This document shows positions 9,280 through 20,933 of a DNA stretch of 64,000 nt, in pieces. Within the stretch, counting starts at the first letter, position 1, and each line of letters starts with the position of its first letter. The position numbers and the translations under genes were made by a program. A model generated the notes under the pieces. The model was not told where the DNA came from. It saw only the letters and a program-made list of their open reading frames with translations, and made no database searches. Origin of the DNA: Duganella margarita (GTDB lineage: Bacteria > Pseudomonadota > Gammaproteobacteria > Burkholderiales > Burkholderiaceae_D); assembly GCF_009857535.1 (NCBI RefSeq), contig NZ_WWCS01000002.1, positions 372,001 to 436,000 of the forward strand, read 5' to 3'.

Positions 9280-10248
9280 ATGCTGATTAATTGTGTGGCC
9301 TATCAGGATGGTAAAAAACTGGCCGACATTGCGGTGGAAGACATCAGCGATTATGTCGAAAAACCGGAGACCTTTGTCTGGGTCGCGCTGCACGATGCGG
9401 AGCCGGAAGAGCTGGCGGTGATGCAGCACGAGTTCGGCCTGCATGAACTGGCGGTGGAGGATGCCAGCCGCGGCCACCAGCGGCCCAAGATCGAGGAATA
9501 CGGCGATTCGCTATTTGTGGTGGTCAAGACCATCGAGTGCCACGAGGGCGAGGTGGCGGTAGGCGAGGTCGATATCTTCGTCGGCCAGAACTATATTCTG
9601 TCGTCGCGCGACGGCAGCAGCCAGCAGGGTTTCAAGAGCGTGCGTGCGCGCGCCGAGAAGGAGCCGCACATGCTGCGGCTGGGCCCGGCCTTTGTGCTGT
9701 ATGCGCTGATGGATACGGTGGTGGACCGCTATTTCCCGGTGCTGGACATGCTGGAAACCGAGCTGGAAAAAATCGAGGAGCTGATCTTCACCCAGGGCCG
9801 CCAGCGCGACAACATCCAGCGCCTGTACGAGCTGAAGGGCAAGGTCACCACGGTGCGCCATGTGGTGGCGCCGTTGATGGAGGCGGTCGGCCGGCTGCAC
9901 GGCGGCCGCGTGCCGGCAATGTGCCAGGACACGCAGGAATACTTCCGCGACGTGCACGATCATCTGCACCGCATCAGCAGTTCGCTCGACGGCATCCGCG
10001 ACACGATTGCGACGGCGATCCAGGTCAACCTGTCGATGGTGGCGATCGATGAGAGTGAAGTGAACAAGCGGCTGGCGGCGTGGGCGGCGATCTTTGCGAT
10101 CGTCACGGCGTTTGCCGGGCTGTGGGGCATGAATTTCAAGTACATGCCGGAGCTGGAATGGAAGTTCGGCTATCCGATGGCGATTGCCGTCATGATTTGT
10201 GTGTGCCTGTATCTGCACCGGCGCTTCAAGAAGGCGGGCTGGCTATAA
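9280..10248 (+). CDS. corA: Magnesium/cobalt transporter, CorA family
   Basis: 322 residues. The long acidic cytoplasmic N-terminal domain leads to two C-terminal membrane helices; the first ends in the signature GMN at 283-285 (GLWGMNFKYMPELEWKFG), which forms the Mg2+ selectivity filter of the pentamer. The short basic tail (HRRFKKAGWL) is normal. Start choice: ATG 9280 lies 6 bases after GGA, whereas ATG 9274 has no spacing to any Shine-Dalgarno. A terminator-like hairpin sits directly in front, and a bidirectional terminator separates the gene from the convergent receptor gene. Confidence 0.94.
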   Translation: MLINCVAYQDGKKLADIAVEDISDYVEKPETFVWVALHDAEPEELAVMQHEFGLHELAVEDASRGHQRPKIEEYGDSLFVVVKTIECHEGEVAVGEVDIFVGQNYILSSRDGSSQQGFKSVRARAEKEPHMLRLGPAFVLYALMDTVVDRYFPVLDMLETELEKIEELIFTQGRQRDNIQRLYELKGKVTTVRHVVAPLMEAVGRLHGGRVPAMCQDTQEYFRDVHDHLHRISSSLDGIRDTIATAIQVNLSMVAIDESEVNKRLAAWAAIFAIVTAFAGLWGMNFKYMPELEWKFGYPMAIAVMICVCLYLHRRFKKAGWL

Positions 10249-10282
10249 AAAAAGCCCGCGCGGCTTGCACCGTGCGGGCTTC
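10247..10282. terminator. Bidirectional terminator between corA and TonB-dependent receptor 1
   Basis: AAGCCCGCGCGG (10252-10263) pairs with CCGTGCGGGCTT (10270-10281). A run of seven A on the left becomes the T run for minus-strand transcripts; the right side has only a short T stretch, so it should work best for the receptor gene. Confidence 0.8.
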
Positions 10283-10298
10283 ATTCAAGCACCAGCGA

Positions 10299-13067
<2,769 letters not shown>

Positions 13068-13379
13068 TGGTTTGAGCTCCTAGGATTGTTGTACAACGTC
13101 ACATTGAAAGACGTGCCAGGAATAATTTTTCTTAGTAAATTATCCAAGATAAGCATGAAACCACTGGAAGTCCTGGCGGTCAATTGTCAATGTGTAATGA
13201 CAACGTAATAAACAACACTTTCGGTCATTTTTTACCCAATTGAGGGATCACTTTTACACAAAAATACAAAGTCTTTCGTCGATAAACTACTAATTGTGAT
13301 AGTGACCCGTTTTTTATTCACCCAGGTTCATGGTGGGTAACGTTACAATGGGGCACTTAGCGACTCCCGGAGCCAGGCC
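13068..13379. other. AT-rich intergenic region between receptor 1 and histidine kinase
   Basis: 312 bases, markedly more AT-rich than the flanks, carrying the divergent promoters. It holds two perfect 10-bp palindromes: GTTGTACAAC (13088-13097), just before the receptor ribosome-binding site, and GTAACGTTAC (13337-13346), overlapping a possible TACAAT -10 (13344-13349) for the kinase. No convincing -35 element and no small gene were found. Confidence 0.5.
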
Positions 13380-14729
13380 ATGAGCGACAACCACAGGCTG
13401 TTCGATGCGGAGGACGGCCGCCTGCTGGCCGAGGCGGCGCTACGCTCGATTACCGACTCGACCGCGCGAGCCCGCGGCGACGATTTCCTGCGCATCCTGG
13501 TGCGCGACCTGGCGCAGGCGCTGGACGTGCAGTACGTGATCGCCGGCCGCGTCGCGCCACTGGCCGACGGCGAAGGCATCCGCACGCTGGCGGTGTGGGG
13601 CGGCGCCGACTACCTGCCCAACATGGAATACAGCCTGCGCCACACGCCGTGCCAGGACGTCACCGGGCAGTGCATGTGCTTCCACGCCAGCGGCATCCAG
13701 GCCGATTATCCGCACGACACGCTGCTGGTCGAGATGCAGGCCGAGAGCTATATCGGCATGCCGATGATCGATACCGAAGGGCAGACGCTGGGCATCCTGT
13801 CGGCCATCGACACCAAACCGATGGACGAGGACAAGCGCCTGCTGGCGCTGTCGCTGCTGTCGATTTTTGCCGCGCGCGGCGCCGCCGAACTGCAGCACCA
13901 GGACCGCGAGCAGCAGCTCGAAGCGACCGTGCAGCGTCGCACCGAGGCTTTGCTGGCGGCGCAGGCGACGCTGGTCGAGCAGGAGAAAATGGTGGCGCTG
14001 GGCACGCTGGTGGCGGGGGTGGCGCACGAGGTTAATACGCCGATCGGCGTCGCTGTCACGGCGGCCTCCACCATGGCCAGTTATGCCGACGACTTGATCA
14101 AATGCGTCAGTGGCGAGCGCGTCAGCCGCTCGGAGTTACTGACCACGGCGCAGCGGCTGCGCGAAGGCGCCCAGCTGATCGAGCGCAACCTGGCGCGCGC
14201 GGCCGATTTGATCGGCAACTTCAAGCAGCTGGCGGTGGACCAGGGCAGCGCCCACGTCTCGGAAGTCGGGGTGCGCGAGCATGCGCTGAGCGTGGTGTCG
14301 GCGCACGGGCCCGAATTGCGCAAGGTGGGCATCAGCGTCGAGGTCGACATCGCGCCGGAGCTGCGCACGCGGCTCGATGCGGGACGCTGGTCGCAGGTGC
14401 TGTCCAACCTGCTGATGAACGCCGCCAAGCACGGCTATCCAAACGGCGGGCCGGGCCAGGTGACGCTGGCGGCGCGGCTGGCGCTGGAAGGCGGCGTGCG
14501 CTGGCTGCTGCTGGAGTTTGCCGACGACGGCGTCGGCCTGAGCGGCGAAGTGCGCGAGCGGCTGTTCGAGCCGTTCTTCACCACCAAGCGCGGGCAGGGC
14601 GGTTCCGGGCTCGGCATGCATATCGTGTATACGATTGTGCACCAGATGGGCGGCCACGTGGCGGTGGCTCCCGCCGCGCCCGACAGCGCCGGCTGCCGCA
14701 TCAAGCTGCGGCTGCCGGTGCGCGACTAA
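13380..14729 (+). CDS. GAF-domain sensor histidine kinase (orphan)
   Basis: 449 residues, no membrane segment, so cytoplasmic. A GAF domain covers about residues 30-170 and contains Cys-rich TPCQDVTGQCMCFHASG; a coiled coil (EQQLEATVQRRTEALLAAQATLVEQEKM) links it to the phosphoacceptor His216 in GVAHEVNTPIG. The ATPase domain has NLLMNAAKHGYPNG, DDGVGLSG and GGSGLGMHIVY. The three close cysteines in the GAF domain could bind a metal or sense redox state (inference). No response regulator is adjacent, so its partner is unknown. GGAG lies about 9 bases before ATG 13380. It converges on the next gene with a 2-base gap. Confidence 0.88.
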   Translation: MSDNHRLFDAEDGRLLAEAALRSITDSTARARGDDFLRILVRDLAQALDVQYVIAGRVAPLADGEGIRTLAVWGGADYLPNMEYSLRHTPCQDVTGQCMCFHASGIQADYPHDTLLVEMQAESYIGMPMIDTEGQTLGILSAIDTKPMDEDKRLLALSLLSIFAARGAAELQHQDREQQLEATVQRRTEALLAAQATLVEQEKMVALGTLVAGVAHEVNTPIGVAVTAASTMASYADDLIKCVSGERVSRSELLTTAQRLREGAQLIERNLARAADLIGNFKQLAVDQGSAHVSEVGVREHALSVVSAHGPELRKVGISVEVDIAPELRTRLDAGRWSQVLSNLLMNAAKHGYPNGGPGQVTLAARLALEGGVRWLLLEFADDGVGLSGEVRERLFEPFFTTKRGQGGSGLGMHIVYTIVHQMGGHVAVAPAAPDSAGCRIKLRLPVRD

Positions 14730-14731
14730 CG

Positions 14732-16369
14732 TCAGGCTTGCTGCGCGGCCAGCGACAGCGCCACCGCTTCCGCCACCTTGATGCCGTCGACGCCGGCCGA
14801 CAGGATGCCGCCCGCGTAGCCGGCGCCTTCGCCGGCCGGGAACAGGCCCTTGGTGTTCAGGCTTTGCAGCGTGTCGTCGCGGCGCTTGATGCGGATCGGC
14901 GACGAGGTGCGCGTCTCCAGCCCGGTCAGCACGGCGTCATGCTTGAAGTAGCCCTTGAGCTGCTTGTCGAAGGCCGGGAAGGCTTCGCGCAGCGCCGTCA
15001 CGGCGAACTCCGGCAGGATCTGCGCCAGGTCGGTCAGCGTGATGCCTGGCTTGTACGACGGCACCACGGCGCCAAAGTCGGTCGAGGCGCGGCCGGCGAC
15101 GAAATCGCCCATCAGCTGGCCCGGCGCATTGTAGGTGCCGCCGCCCAGGTGGAAGGCTTTCTCTTCCAGGTCGCGCTGGAAGGCGACGCCGGCCAGCGGG
15201 TGGCCCGGATAGTCGACTTCCGGCGAGATGCTGACCACGATGGCGCTGTTGGCGTTGCGCTCGTTGCGCGAATACTGGCTCATGCCGTTGGTGACCACGC
15301 GGCCCGGTTCCGAGGCCGCCGCCACCACCGTGCCGCCCGGGCACATGCAGAAGCTGTACACCGCGCGGCCGTTCGACGCGTGGTGCACCAGCTTGTAGTC
15401 GGCGGCGCCGAGGATCGGGTGGCCGGCGTTGGGGCCGAAGCGGCAGGTGTCGATCAGCGATTGCGGGTGTTCGACGCGGAAGCCGATCGAGAACGGTTTC
15501 GCTTCGATGTAGACGCCGCGCTGGTACAGCATTTCAAAGGTGTCGCGCGCGCTGTGGCCGATCGCCAGCACCACGTGGCTGGTGACGATTTTCTCGCCGC
15601 TTTCCAGCATCACGCCGCGCACCTGGCGGCCGTCGGCGGTTTCTTCGATGTCGATGTCGGTGACCTTGCTGTTGAAGCGGTATTCGCCGCCCAGCGCCTC
15701 GATGTTTTCGCGCATCGACTCGACCATTTTCACCAGCCGGAAGGTGCCGATGTGCGGCTTGCTGACGTAGATGATTTCTTCCGGCGCGCCGGCCTTGACG
15801 AACTCGTTCAGCACCTTGCGGCCGTAGTGTTTCGGGTCCTTGATCTGGCTGTACAGCTTGCCGTCGGAGAAAGTGCCGGCGCCGCCTTCGCCGAACTGCA
15901 CGTTGGACTCCGGATTGAGCTTGCGCTGGCGCCAGAAACCGAAGGTGTCGACCGTGCGTTCGCGCACGATCTTGCCGCGCTCGAGGATGATGGGACGCAG
16001 GCCCATCTGCGCCAGGATCAGCGCCGCCAGCAGGCCGCACGGGCCGATGCCGATCACCACCGGGCGCTGGAAATCGGGATGGGTGGCCAGCGCCTGGCCG
16101 TCGGTGACGTATTTATAGCCGGTGTCCGGCGACGGCATCAGGTGTGCATCGTGGTGCAGGCGCTGCAGGACCTCGGCTTCGTTGGCGACGTCGACATCCA
16201 GCGAGTAGATCAGGACGATGGCGGATTTCTTGCGCGCGTCGTAGCTGCGCTTGTAGATGGTGAAGCCGCGCAGGTCGGCAGCCGGGATGGCCAGGCGCGC
16301 CAGGATGGCGGCCGGCAGTTGCTCCGCGCTGTGGTCGAGCGGGAGTTTGACTTCATTTAAACGCAGCAT
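14732..16369 (-). CDS. FAD-dependent oxidoreductase (COG2509-type dehydrogenase)
   Basis: 545 residues. An N-terminal ~95-residue domain (RGFTIYKRSYDARKKSAIVLIYSLDVDV) precedes the dinucleotide-binding stretch VVIGIGPCGLLAALILAQMGLRPIILERG. The C-terminal GLFPAGEGAGYAGGILSAGVDGIKVAEAV closes the flavin fold. This layout matches the uncharacterised FAD-utilising dehydrogenases related to BaiN/HI0933. The substrate is unknown. No Shine-Dalgarno is obvious before ATG 16369, but the sequence LRLNEVKLPLDH is the usual family start. It lies 93 bases downstream of rsmE on the same strand and may be cotranscribed with it. Confidence 0.88.
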   Translation of the reverse strand: MLRLNEVKLPLDHSAEQLPAAILARLAIPAADLRGFTIYKRSYDARKKSAIVLIYSLDVDVANEAEVLQRLHHDAHLMPSPDTGYKYVTDGQALATHPDFQRPVVIGIGPCGLLAALILAQMGLRPIILERGKIVRERTVDTFGFWRQRKLNPESNVQFGEGGAGTFSDGKLYSQIKDPKHYGRKVLNEFVKAGAPEEIIYVSKPHIGTFRLVKMVESMRENIEALGGEYRFNSKVTDIDIEETADGRQVRGVMLESGEKIVTSHVVLAIGHSARDTFEMLYQRGVYIEAKPFSIGFRVEHPQSLIDTCRFGPNAGHPILGAADYKLVHHASNGRAVYSFCMCPGGTVVAAASEPGRVVTNGMSQYSRNERNANSAIVVSISPEVDYPGHPLAGVAFQRDLEEKAFHLGGGTYNAPGQLMGDFVAGRASTDFGAVVPSYKPGITLTDLAQILPEFAVTALREAFPAFDKQLKGYFKHDAVLTGLETRTSSPIRIKRRDDTLQSLNTKGLFPAGEGAGYAGGILSAGVDGIKVAEAVALSLAAQQA

Positions 16370-16462
16370 GATGGGGGTTCCAGAAATTGCAGGGCTCCGT
16401 AGCTAGCGGAGATTCAGGCGATATTTTACCCTGACTGGCGGCCCCGGCGTCAGCTCAGCCGC

Positions 16463-17197
16463 TCAGGCCAGGCCGCCCCAGGCCGCGCTCAGCACCGACA
16501 CTGCGGCCAGCGCCGCCGTCTCGGTGCGCAGGATGCGCGGCCCCATCGCCAGCGGCAGCGCGCCGTGGCGCAGTGCCAGGTCTTCTTCTTGTTCGCTGAG
16601 ACCGCCTTCGGGACCGACCACCAGCGTCACCGCCTGCGGCGGCTGGTGGCGCGCCCAGTCGGCCAGCGACTGTTCGGCGCGCGGCGTCAGGATGAGGCGG
16701 CGGTGCATGTCCTGCTGGGTAATCCACTGTTTATAGTCCTGCGGCGGCGCCAGCTGGGCCAGCCGGTTGCGGCCGCTCTGCTCGGAGGCCGAGACGATGA
16801 TGCCGCGCCAGTGCTCCAGTTTCTTTTCGGCGCGCTCGGCCGACAGCCGCACCACGCAGCGCTGCGCCGCCAGCGGCTGGAAGCCGGAGACCCCCAGTTC
16901 GATGGCTTTTTCGATAATCCATTCCATTTTGCTGCCCTCGGGCAGCGCCTGCGCCAGCGTGACGGCAAACGGCAGTTCGGCCTCGCGCGCGGTGTGCGCC
17001 TTGATCTCGGCGCTGGCGCTGCGGCGGCCGAGTTCGCTAAGGCTGGCGGTGTACTCGCCGCCGTCGCCGTTGAACAGCGTGATCAGGTCGCCCGGGGCCA
17101 GGCGCAGCACCTGCACATGGTGCGCGACCGCCTCGGGCAGCGACACGCGCTGGCCTATGGCCAGCGGATGGGGAATGTAGAAGCGGGGCATGGGCAT
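16463..17197 (-). CDS. rsmE: 16S rRNA (uracil-1498-N3)-methyltransferase RsmE
   Basis: 244 residues, the normal length. The N-terminal PUA-like domain (MPRFYIPHPLAIGQRVSLPEAVAHHVQVLRL) and the C-terminal SPOUT knot with LVVGPEGGLSEQEEDLA and GPRILRTETAALAAVSVL are clear. Known: it methylates U1498 of 16S rRNA in assembled 30S subunits using S-adenosylmethionine. Two starts are possible, 17197 (MPMPRF) and 17191 (MPRF); neither has a strong Shine-Dalgarno. It heads the minus-strand pair with the FAD oxidoreductase. Confidence 0.95.
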   Translation of the reverse strand: MPMPRFYIPHPLAIGQRVSLPEAVAHHVQVLRLAPGDLITLFNGDGGEYTASLSELGRRSASAEIKAHTAREAELPFAVTLAQALPEGSKMEWIIEKAIELGVSGFQPLAAQRCVVRLSAERAEKKLEHWRGIIVSASEQSGRNRLAQLAPPQDYKQWITQQDMHRRLILTPRAEQSLADWARHQPPQAVTLVVGPEGGLSEQEEDLALRHGALPLAMGPRILRTETAALAAVSVLSAAWGGLA

Positions 17198-17723
17198 CCA
17201 ATCAATGGTAAGCCGCCATTTTAATCGGTGCAGCCGCAGGGAGGAATGCGGTGAAACTGCCGGTATATATATTCCCTGTTATGGTGCGGATTAATTCCAG
17301 CGTGGTGCAGCAGGGCTGGTGCGTGCACCACAAAGTTTCACCGCCGGCGATCGCACAAAACTTTATTCTGGCGAACCGGCGAAATCGACTTGGTCGGGAA
17401 ATTTTATATCGATATGCGGATTTTGCTCAGAACAAACCACGGAGGTTTGCGCTGATGAGACGCATGAAATCTGCCGTTTCATCATAAATTATTTATCCGG
17501 CCGTTCACACAAAATTAATACGGTTTTCGTTTTTTTTTCTAATTCCCGTTGTTTTATTGCATAACAAAAGTTGTATTGTTGACACACTTGTTTGCTGCAT
17601 GTTTTTATGGATGCATGGACGAAGATTACACGTCCGTAATTGTTGGTAAGAGATCTCCATTAGAGAGATAACGGGTATTGTTGCCTACAAGGCAAAATTT
17701 ATTCAAATTGGGAATACACTCAT
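17198..17723. other. Long AT-rich leader region of the Oar-like receptor
   Basis: 526 bases with no convincing gene, much more AT-rich than the genome around it. It holds a likely promoter for the downstream receptor (17579-17608), an inverted repeat ATGAAA/TTTCAT around 17464-17482, and a hairpin TTGCCT-ACA-AGGCAA (17681-17695) close to the ribosome-binding site. An open frame from GTG 17251 (78 codons) follows a good GGAGGA, but its codon use is unlike neighbouring genes, so it is not called. Confidence 0.5.
17579..17608 (+). promoter_or_regulatory. Probable sigma-70 promoter of the Oar-like receptor
   Basis: TTGACA (17579-17584, exact -35) and TTTTAT (17603-17608, 4 of 6 -10 bases) are 18 bases apart. 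The transcript would have a leader of about 110 bases. Confidence 0.5.
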
Positions 17724-20700
17724 ATGTTACGTAAAACTGTTCTTGTGAACGCGTTGTCGCTTGCCTTCGGCACCGCGGCGCTGACCATGGCCGTCGTGCA
17801 GCCTGCAATGGCCCAGTCGAATGCCAGCGGTACCGTCTACGGTCGTGTTGCTCCTGGCAGCGCGACTTCGGTGGTGCTGAAAAACCTGGACACCAACCAG
17901 ACCCGTACCACGGCTGTGGACGCCAATGGCGCCTTCAGCGTGTCCTCGCTGCCAGTGGGCCGCTACAGCGCCACGCTGCAGAACGGCACCACGCCTGGCG
18001 CCAGCACCAACCTCGAAGTACTGGTAGGCCAAGGTGTGGAAGCAGTCTTCAGCAGCGGCGTGCAAACCGTGCAGGTGAGCGGTCGCCGCAGCCGGATCGA
18101 CATGTCCAACGCCAACAACGGCGCGACCTTCACCGCGCGTGAACTGGACAAACTGCCGATCGCCCGTAGCGTCGACGCCATCGTGCAACTGGCGCCGAAC
18201 ACCACCCGCGGCGACCCGACCTATGCGGCCGGCTCCTCGCTGGGCGGCGGCGGCGCATCGGAAAATGCGTATTACATCAACGGTTTCCCTGTCACCAACC
18301 CGCTGACCCAGCTGGGTGCGTTCGAGCTGCCATTCGGCGCCATCGCCCAGGCCCAGGTGCTGACCGGCGGCTACGGCGTCGAGTTCGGCCGTTCGGTCGG
18401 CGGTGTGGTCAACATCACGACCAAATCCGGTACCAACACCTGGGAAGTGGGCGGCCTGGTCTCGACCACGCCGAAAGACTTCCGCGCCAAGTACAACGAT
18501 ATGTACTACGCCAACACCGGCGTGTTCCCGGCCACGGATAAAACGCTGCGCATCCGCCGCGAAGACAACAGCCGCGAGCAGACGCAATACTCGGCTTACG
18601 TCGGCGGCCCGCTGATCAAGGACACCCTGTTTGCCTTCGTTGCCCTGGAGCAGACCGAAGATGAAGTCTCCGGCGTGTATGGCGGCCGTACCGCGCTGAC
18701 CAATGCCGCCAACGGCTGGCGCGACTACCAGACCACCACCCAGCGCTACTACATGAAGCTGGACTGGAACATCACCGACAACCACCGTCTGGAATACACC
18801 GGCATCGGCGACCTGCCGAAGACCAATACCCAGTACCGTTCGTACGACTACACCACCCGCGCGGTCGGTTCGACCGTCAATTCCTCGACCCACGAAGAAT
18901 ACGGTCCGTTCAACCCGAACGGTGGCCAGGCCAACATCATCCGCTACATCGGCAATATCACCGATGACTTCACCGTCAATGCGCTGTACGGCAAATCGCG
19001 CGCGCGCCACGTCTACACCCCGTCCGGCTACGATCCAACCCTGGCCCAGGTCACCGCGTCGCCGGAAAACCAGGCGCCAGGCCTGAACTACAACGGCGGC
19101 CAGCCGTTCACCACCAACCAGCCATTCAACGGCGCGACCGACAACGTCATCTCGAAGCGTCTGGACCTGGAATATAAGCTGGGCAACCACAAGCTGCGCG
19201 CCGGTCTGGACAACAACTCGATGTCGTCGCTGAACGCTGGCGATGCGCTGGCAGGCGGCGTGCTGTGGACCTACCTGAAAACCGATCCGACCAAGCCAAC
19301 CACCGTCACCGGCGGCACGGTGCCGGTGCTGACCGGCACTGGCCCGCTGGGTTCGCAAGGCTACTACGTGTCGAAATCGCTGTCGTCGACCGTGTCGAAC
19401 GCCTATGCCGGCCAGGACGCGCAATACATTGAAGACCAATGGCAAATCACGCCGAAACTGCTGGTCACCGCCGGTATCCGTCGCGAAGGTTTCTACAACG
19501 CCAACCAGGACGGCACCAAGTACATCGAGATGAAGAACCAGATCGCGCCGCGCCTGTCGGCCGTCTGGGACGCCAATGGCGACAACTCGTTGAAGGTATT
19601 CGGTAGCGCCGGCCGCTACACGCTGCAGATGCCAACCCTGATCGCACTGCGCGGCGCCAACGGTTCGCTGAACACCAGCCAGTACTACACCTACACCGGT
19701 ACCGACGCGCATGGCGCGCCGACCGGCCTGACCCCGGTCACTGGCGTGCTGTCGGGCAACAACGAATTCGGCCAGGCCAAGGATCCGAAAACCGTTGCTG
19801 CGCTGGACATGAAACCGTCGTACCAGGACGAGATCACGATCGGCTTCGACAAAGCGTTCAGCCCGAGCCTGAATTTCGGCGTCAAAGGCACCTACCGTAC
19901 CCTGAAATCGACCATCGATGACTTCTGCGATGGCCGCGTATTCACCAAGTACGCCAAGGACCACGGCATCGACACCAGCAACTATGAAGGCTTCAGCTGC
20001 GCCTCGTTCAATCCGGGCGAAGCCAACGACTTCCTGGTCGACTATGCCGGTACCCACAGCAACTACACCCGCGTCCACCTGACCAAGGAAGACCTGGGCT
20101 TCGACAAGGCCAAGCGCGTCTACGCCGCGCTGGACTTCTACCTTGAGCACCCATACCGCGACGGCTGGTACGGTAAGCTGAATTACACGCTGGGCCGCAG
20201 CAAGGGCAACACCGAAGGCCAGACCCTGTCCGATACCACCCAGGGCCAGGGCGACGTGGCAGCGACCCAGACCTGGGATTACGCGCAGCTGATGAAGTAT
20301 GCCGATGGCCTGCTGCCTAACGATCGCAAGCACCAGATCAAGGGCTATGGCTTCTACGACATCACGCCGCAGATCACCGTTGGCGGCTTCCTGACGCTGG
20401 CTTCGGGCCGTCCACGTTCGTGCTCGGGTACCAACCCAACCACGCTGAACGACATCGGCTACAACTACCAGTCGGCGTCGCACTACTGCTTCGGCGTCAC
20501 CGGCGACAAGAACGTACCGTCGCCACGTGGCACCGTCGGCCGTCTGCCATGGGAAAAAACCCTGGACCTGAACGCCTCGTGGAAGCCAACCTTCCTGCCA
20601 GGCCTGGCACTGAAAGTGGACGTGTACAACGTTCTGAACGATCAGTCGGTACAGAAAGTGGTGGAGCGTTACAACACCAACAACGCCCGCTACGCGCTGT

Positions 20701-20771
20701 ACGAATCGGTGCTGAACCTGACCGCGCCACGTTCGTTCAAGTTCACCGCGGAGTTCAACAAGAAGTTCTAA
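17724..20771 (+). CDS. TonB-dependent receptor 2, Oar-like with carboxypeptidase-regulatory domain
   Basis: 1015 residues. A signal peptide ends at PAMA-QSN (about residue 31). An N-terminal CarboxypepD_reg-like Ig fold covers about 35-100 (GTVYGRVAPGSATSVVLKNLDTNQTRT...). A plug (NAYYINGFPVTNPLTQLGAFELPFGAIAQAQVLTGGYGVEFGRSVGGVVNI, given here as separate landmarks INGFPV and GYGVEFGRS) and a large barrel ending in FTAEFNKKF follow. Known: Oar-type receptors of this size are implicated in protein or peptide import/export in other phyla; the role here is unknown. It is the only receptor on the plus strand and differs from the other six in architecture. A Shine-Dalgarno-like GGGA lies 11 bases upstream, and a terminator follows. 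Confidence 0.92.
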   Translation: MLRKTVLVNALSLAFGTAALTMAVVQPAMAQSNASGTVYGRVAPGSATSVVLKNLDTNQTRTTAVDANGAFSVSSLPVGRYSATLQNGTTPGASTNLEVLVGQGVEAVFSSGVQTVQVSGRRSRIDMSNANNGATFTARELDKLPIARSVDAIVQLAPNTTRGDPTYAAGSSLGGGGASENAYYINGFPVTNPLTQLGAFELPFGAIAQAQVLTGGYGVEFGRSVGGVVNITTKSGTNTWEVGGLVSTTPKDFRAKYNDMYYANTGVFPATDKTLRIRREDNSREQTQYSAYVGGPLIKDTLFAFVALEQTEDEVSGVYGGRTALTNAANGWRDYQTTTQRYYMKLDWNITDNHRLEYTGIGDLPKTNTQYRSYDYTTRAVGSTVNSSTHEEYGPFNPNGGQANIIRYIGNITDDFTVNALYGKSRARHVYTPSGYDPTLAQVTASPENQAPGLNYNGGQPFTTNQPFNGATDNVISKRLDLEYKLGNHKLRAGLDNNSMSSLNAGDALAGGVLWTYLKTDPTKPTTVTGGTVPVLTGTGPLGSQGYYVSKSLSSTVSNAYAGQDAQYIEDQWQITPKLLVTAGIRREGFYNANQDGTKYIEMKNQIAPRLSAVWDANGDNSLKVFGSAGRYTLQMPTLIALRGANGSLNTSQYYTYTGTDAHGAPTGLTPVTGVLSGNNEFGQAKDPKTVAALDMKPSYQDEITIGFDKAFSPSLNFGVKGTYRTLKSTIDDFCDGRVFTKYAKDHGIDTSNYEGFSCASFNPGEANDFLVDYAGTHSNYTRVHLTKEDLGFDKAKRVYAALDFYLEHPYRDGWYGKLNYTLGRSKGNTEGQTLSDTTQGQGDVAATQTWDYAQLMKYADGLLPNDRKHQIKGYGFYDITPQITVGGFLTLASGRPRSCSGTNPTTLNDIGYNYQSASHYCFGVTGDKNVPSPRGTVGRLPWEKTLDLNASWKPTFLPGLALKVDVYNVLNDQSVQKVVERYNTNNARYALYESVLNLTAPRSFKFTAEFNKKF

Positions 20772-20809
20772 GCAGGTCGCCGCCGGCCCTGGCCGGCGCT
20801 TGACAGCGG

Positions 20810-20842
20810 GGGCGGCGTTCCGAAAAGGACGCCGCCCTTTTT
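20810..20842 (+). terminator. Intrinsic terminator after receptor 2
   Basis: GGGCGGCGT (20810-20818) pairs with ACGCCGCCC (20829-20837), followed by TTTTT. Confidence 0.85.
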
Positions 20843-20861
20843 AGTTTGGCGGGCGCTGCTC

Positions 20862-20870
20862 TGGTAAAAT
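20862..20870 (+). promoter_or_regulatory. Possible extended -10 promoter element of tkt
   Basis: TGGTAAAAT carries the extended TGn motif and a TAAAAT hexamer 64 bases before the chosen tkt start. No good -35 is seen at the right distance. Confidence 0.35.
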
Positions 20871-20933
20871 AGTCAGCTTCAGAAAGTAGCCGGCCTACTG
20901 CAAACGCATTCAAACTCCGTGATTGACCACACC

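Noticed and set aside
13320..13332. Shared string CCAGGTTCATG upstream of both the GAF kinase (about 13322) and the ABC importer (about 50619)
   Set aside because: An 11-base match is expected by chance many times in 64 kb, and the flanks do not align.
16393..16409. Hairpin CTCCG-N7-CGGAG between rsmE and the FAD oxidoreductase gene
   Set aside because: Only 5 bp with a 7-base loop and no T run; not enough to call a terminator.
17251..17487. 78-codon frame after a good GGAGGA in the AT-rich region before the Oar-like receptor
   Set aside because: Codon use is unlike neighbouring genes, there is no recognisable domain, and an ATG with an immediate stop shares the same Shine-Dalgarno. Kept only as a note; conservation would be needed.
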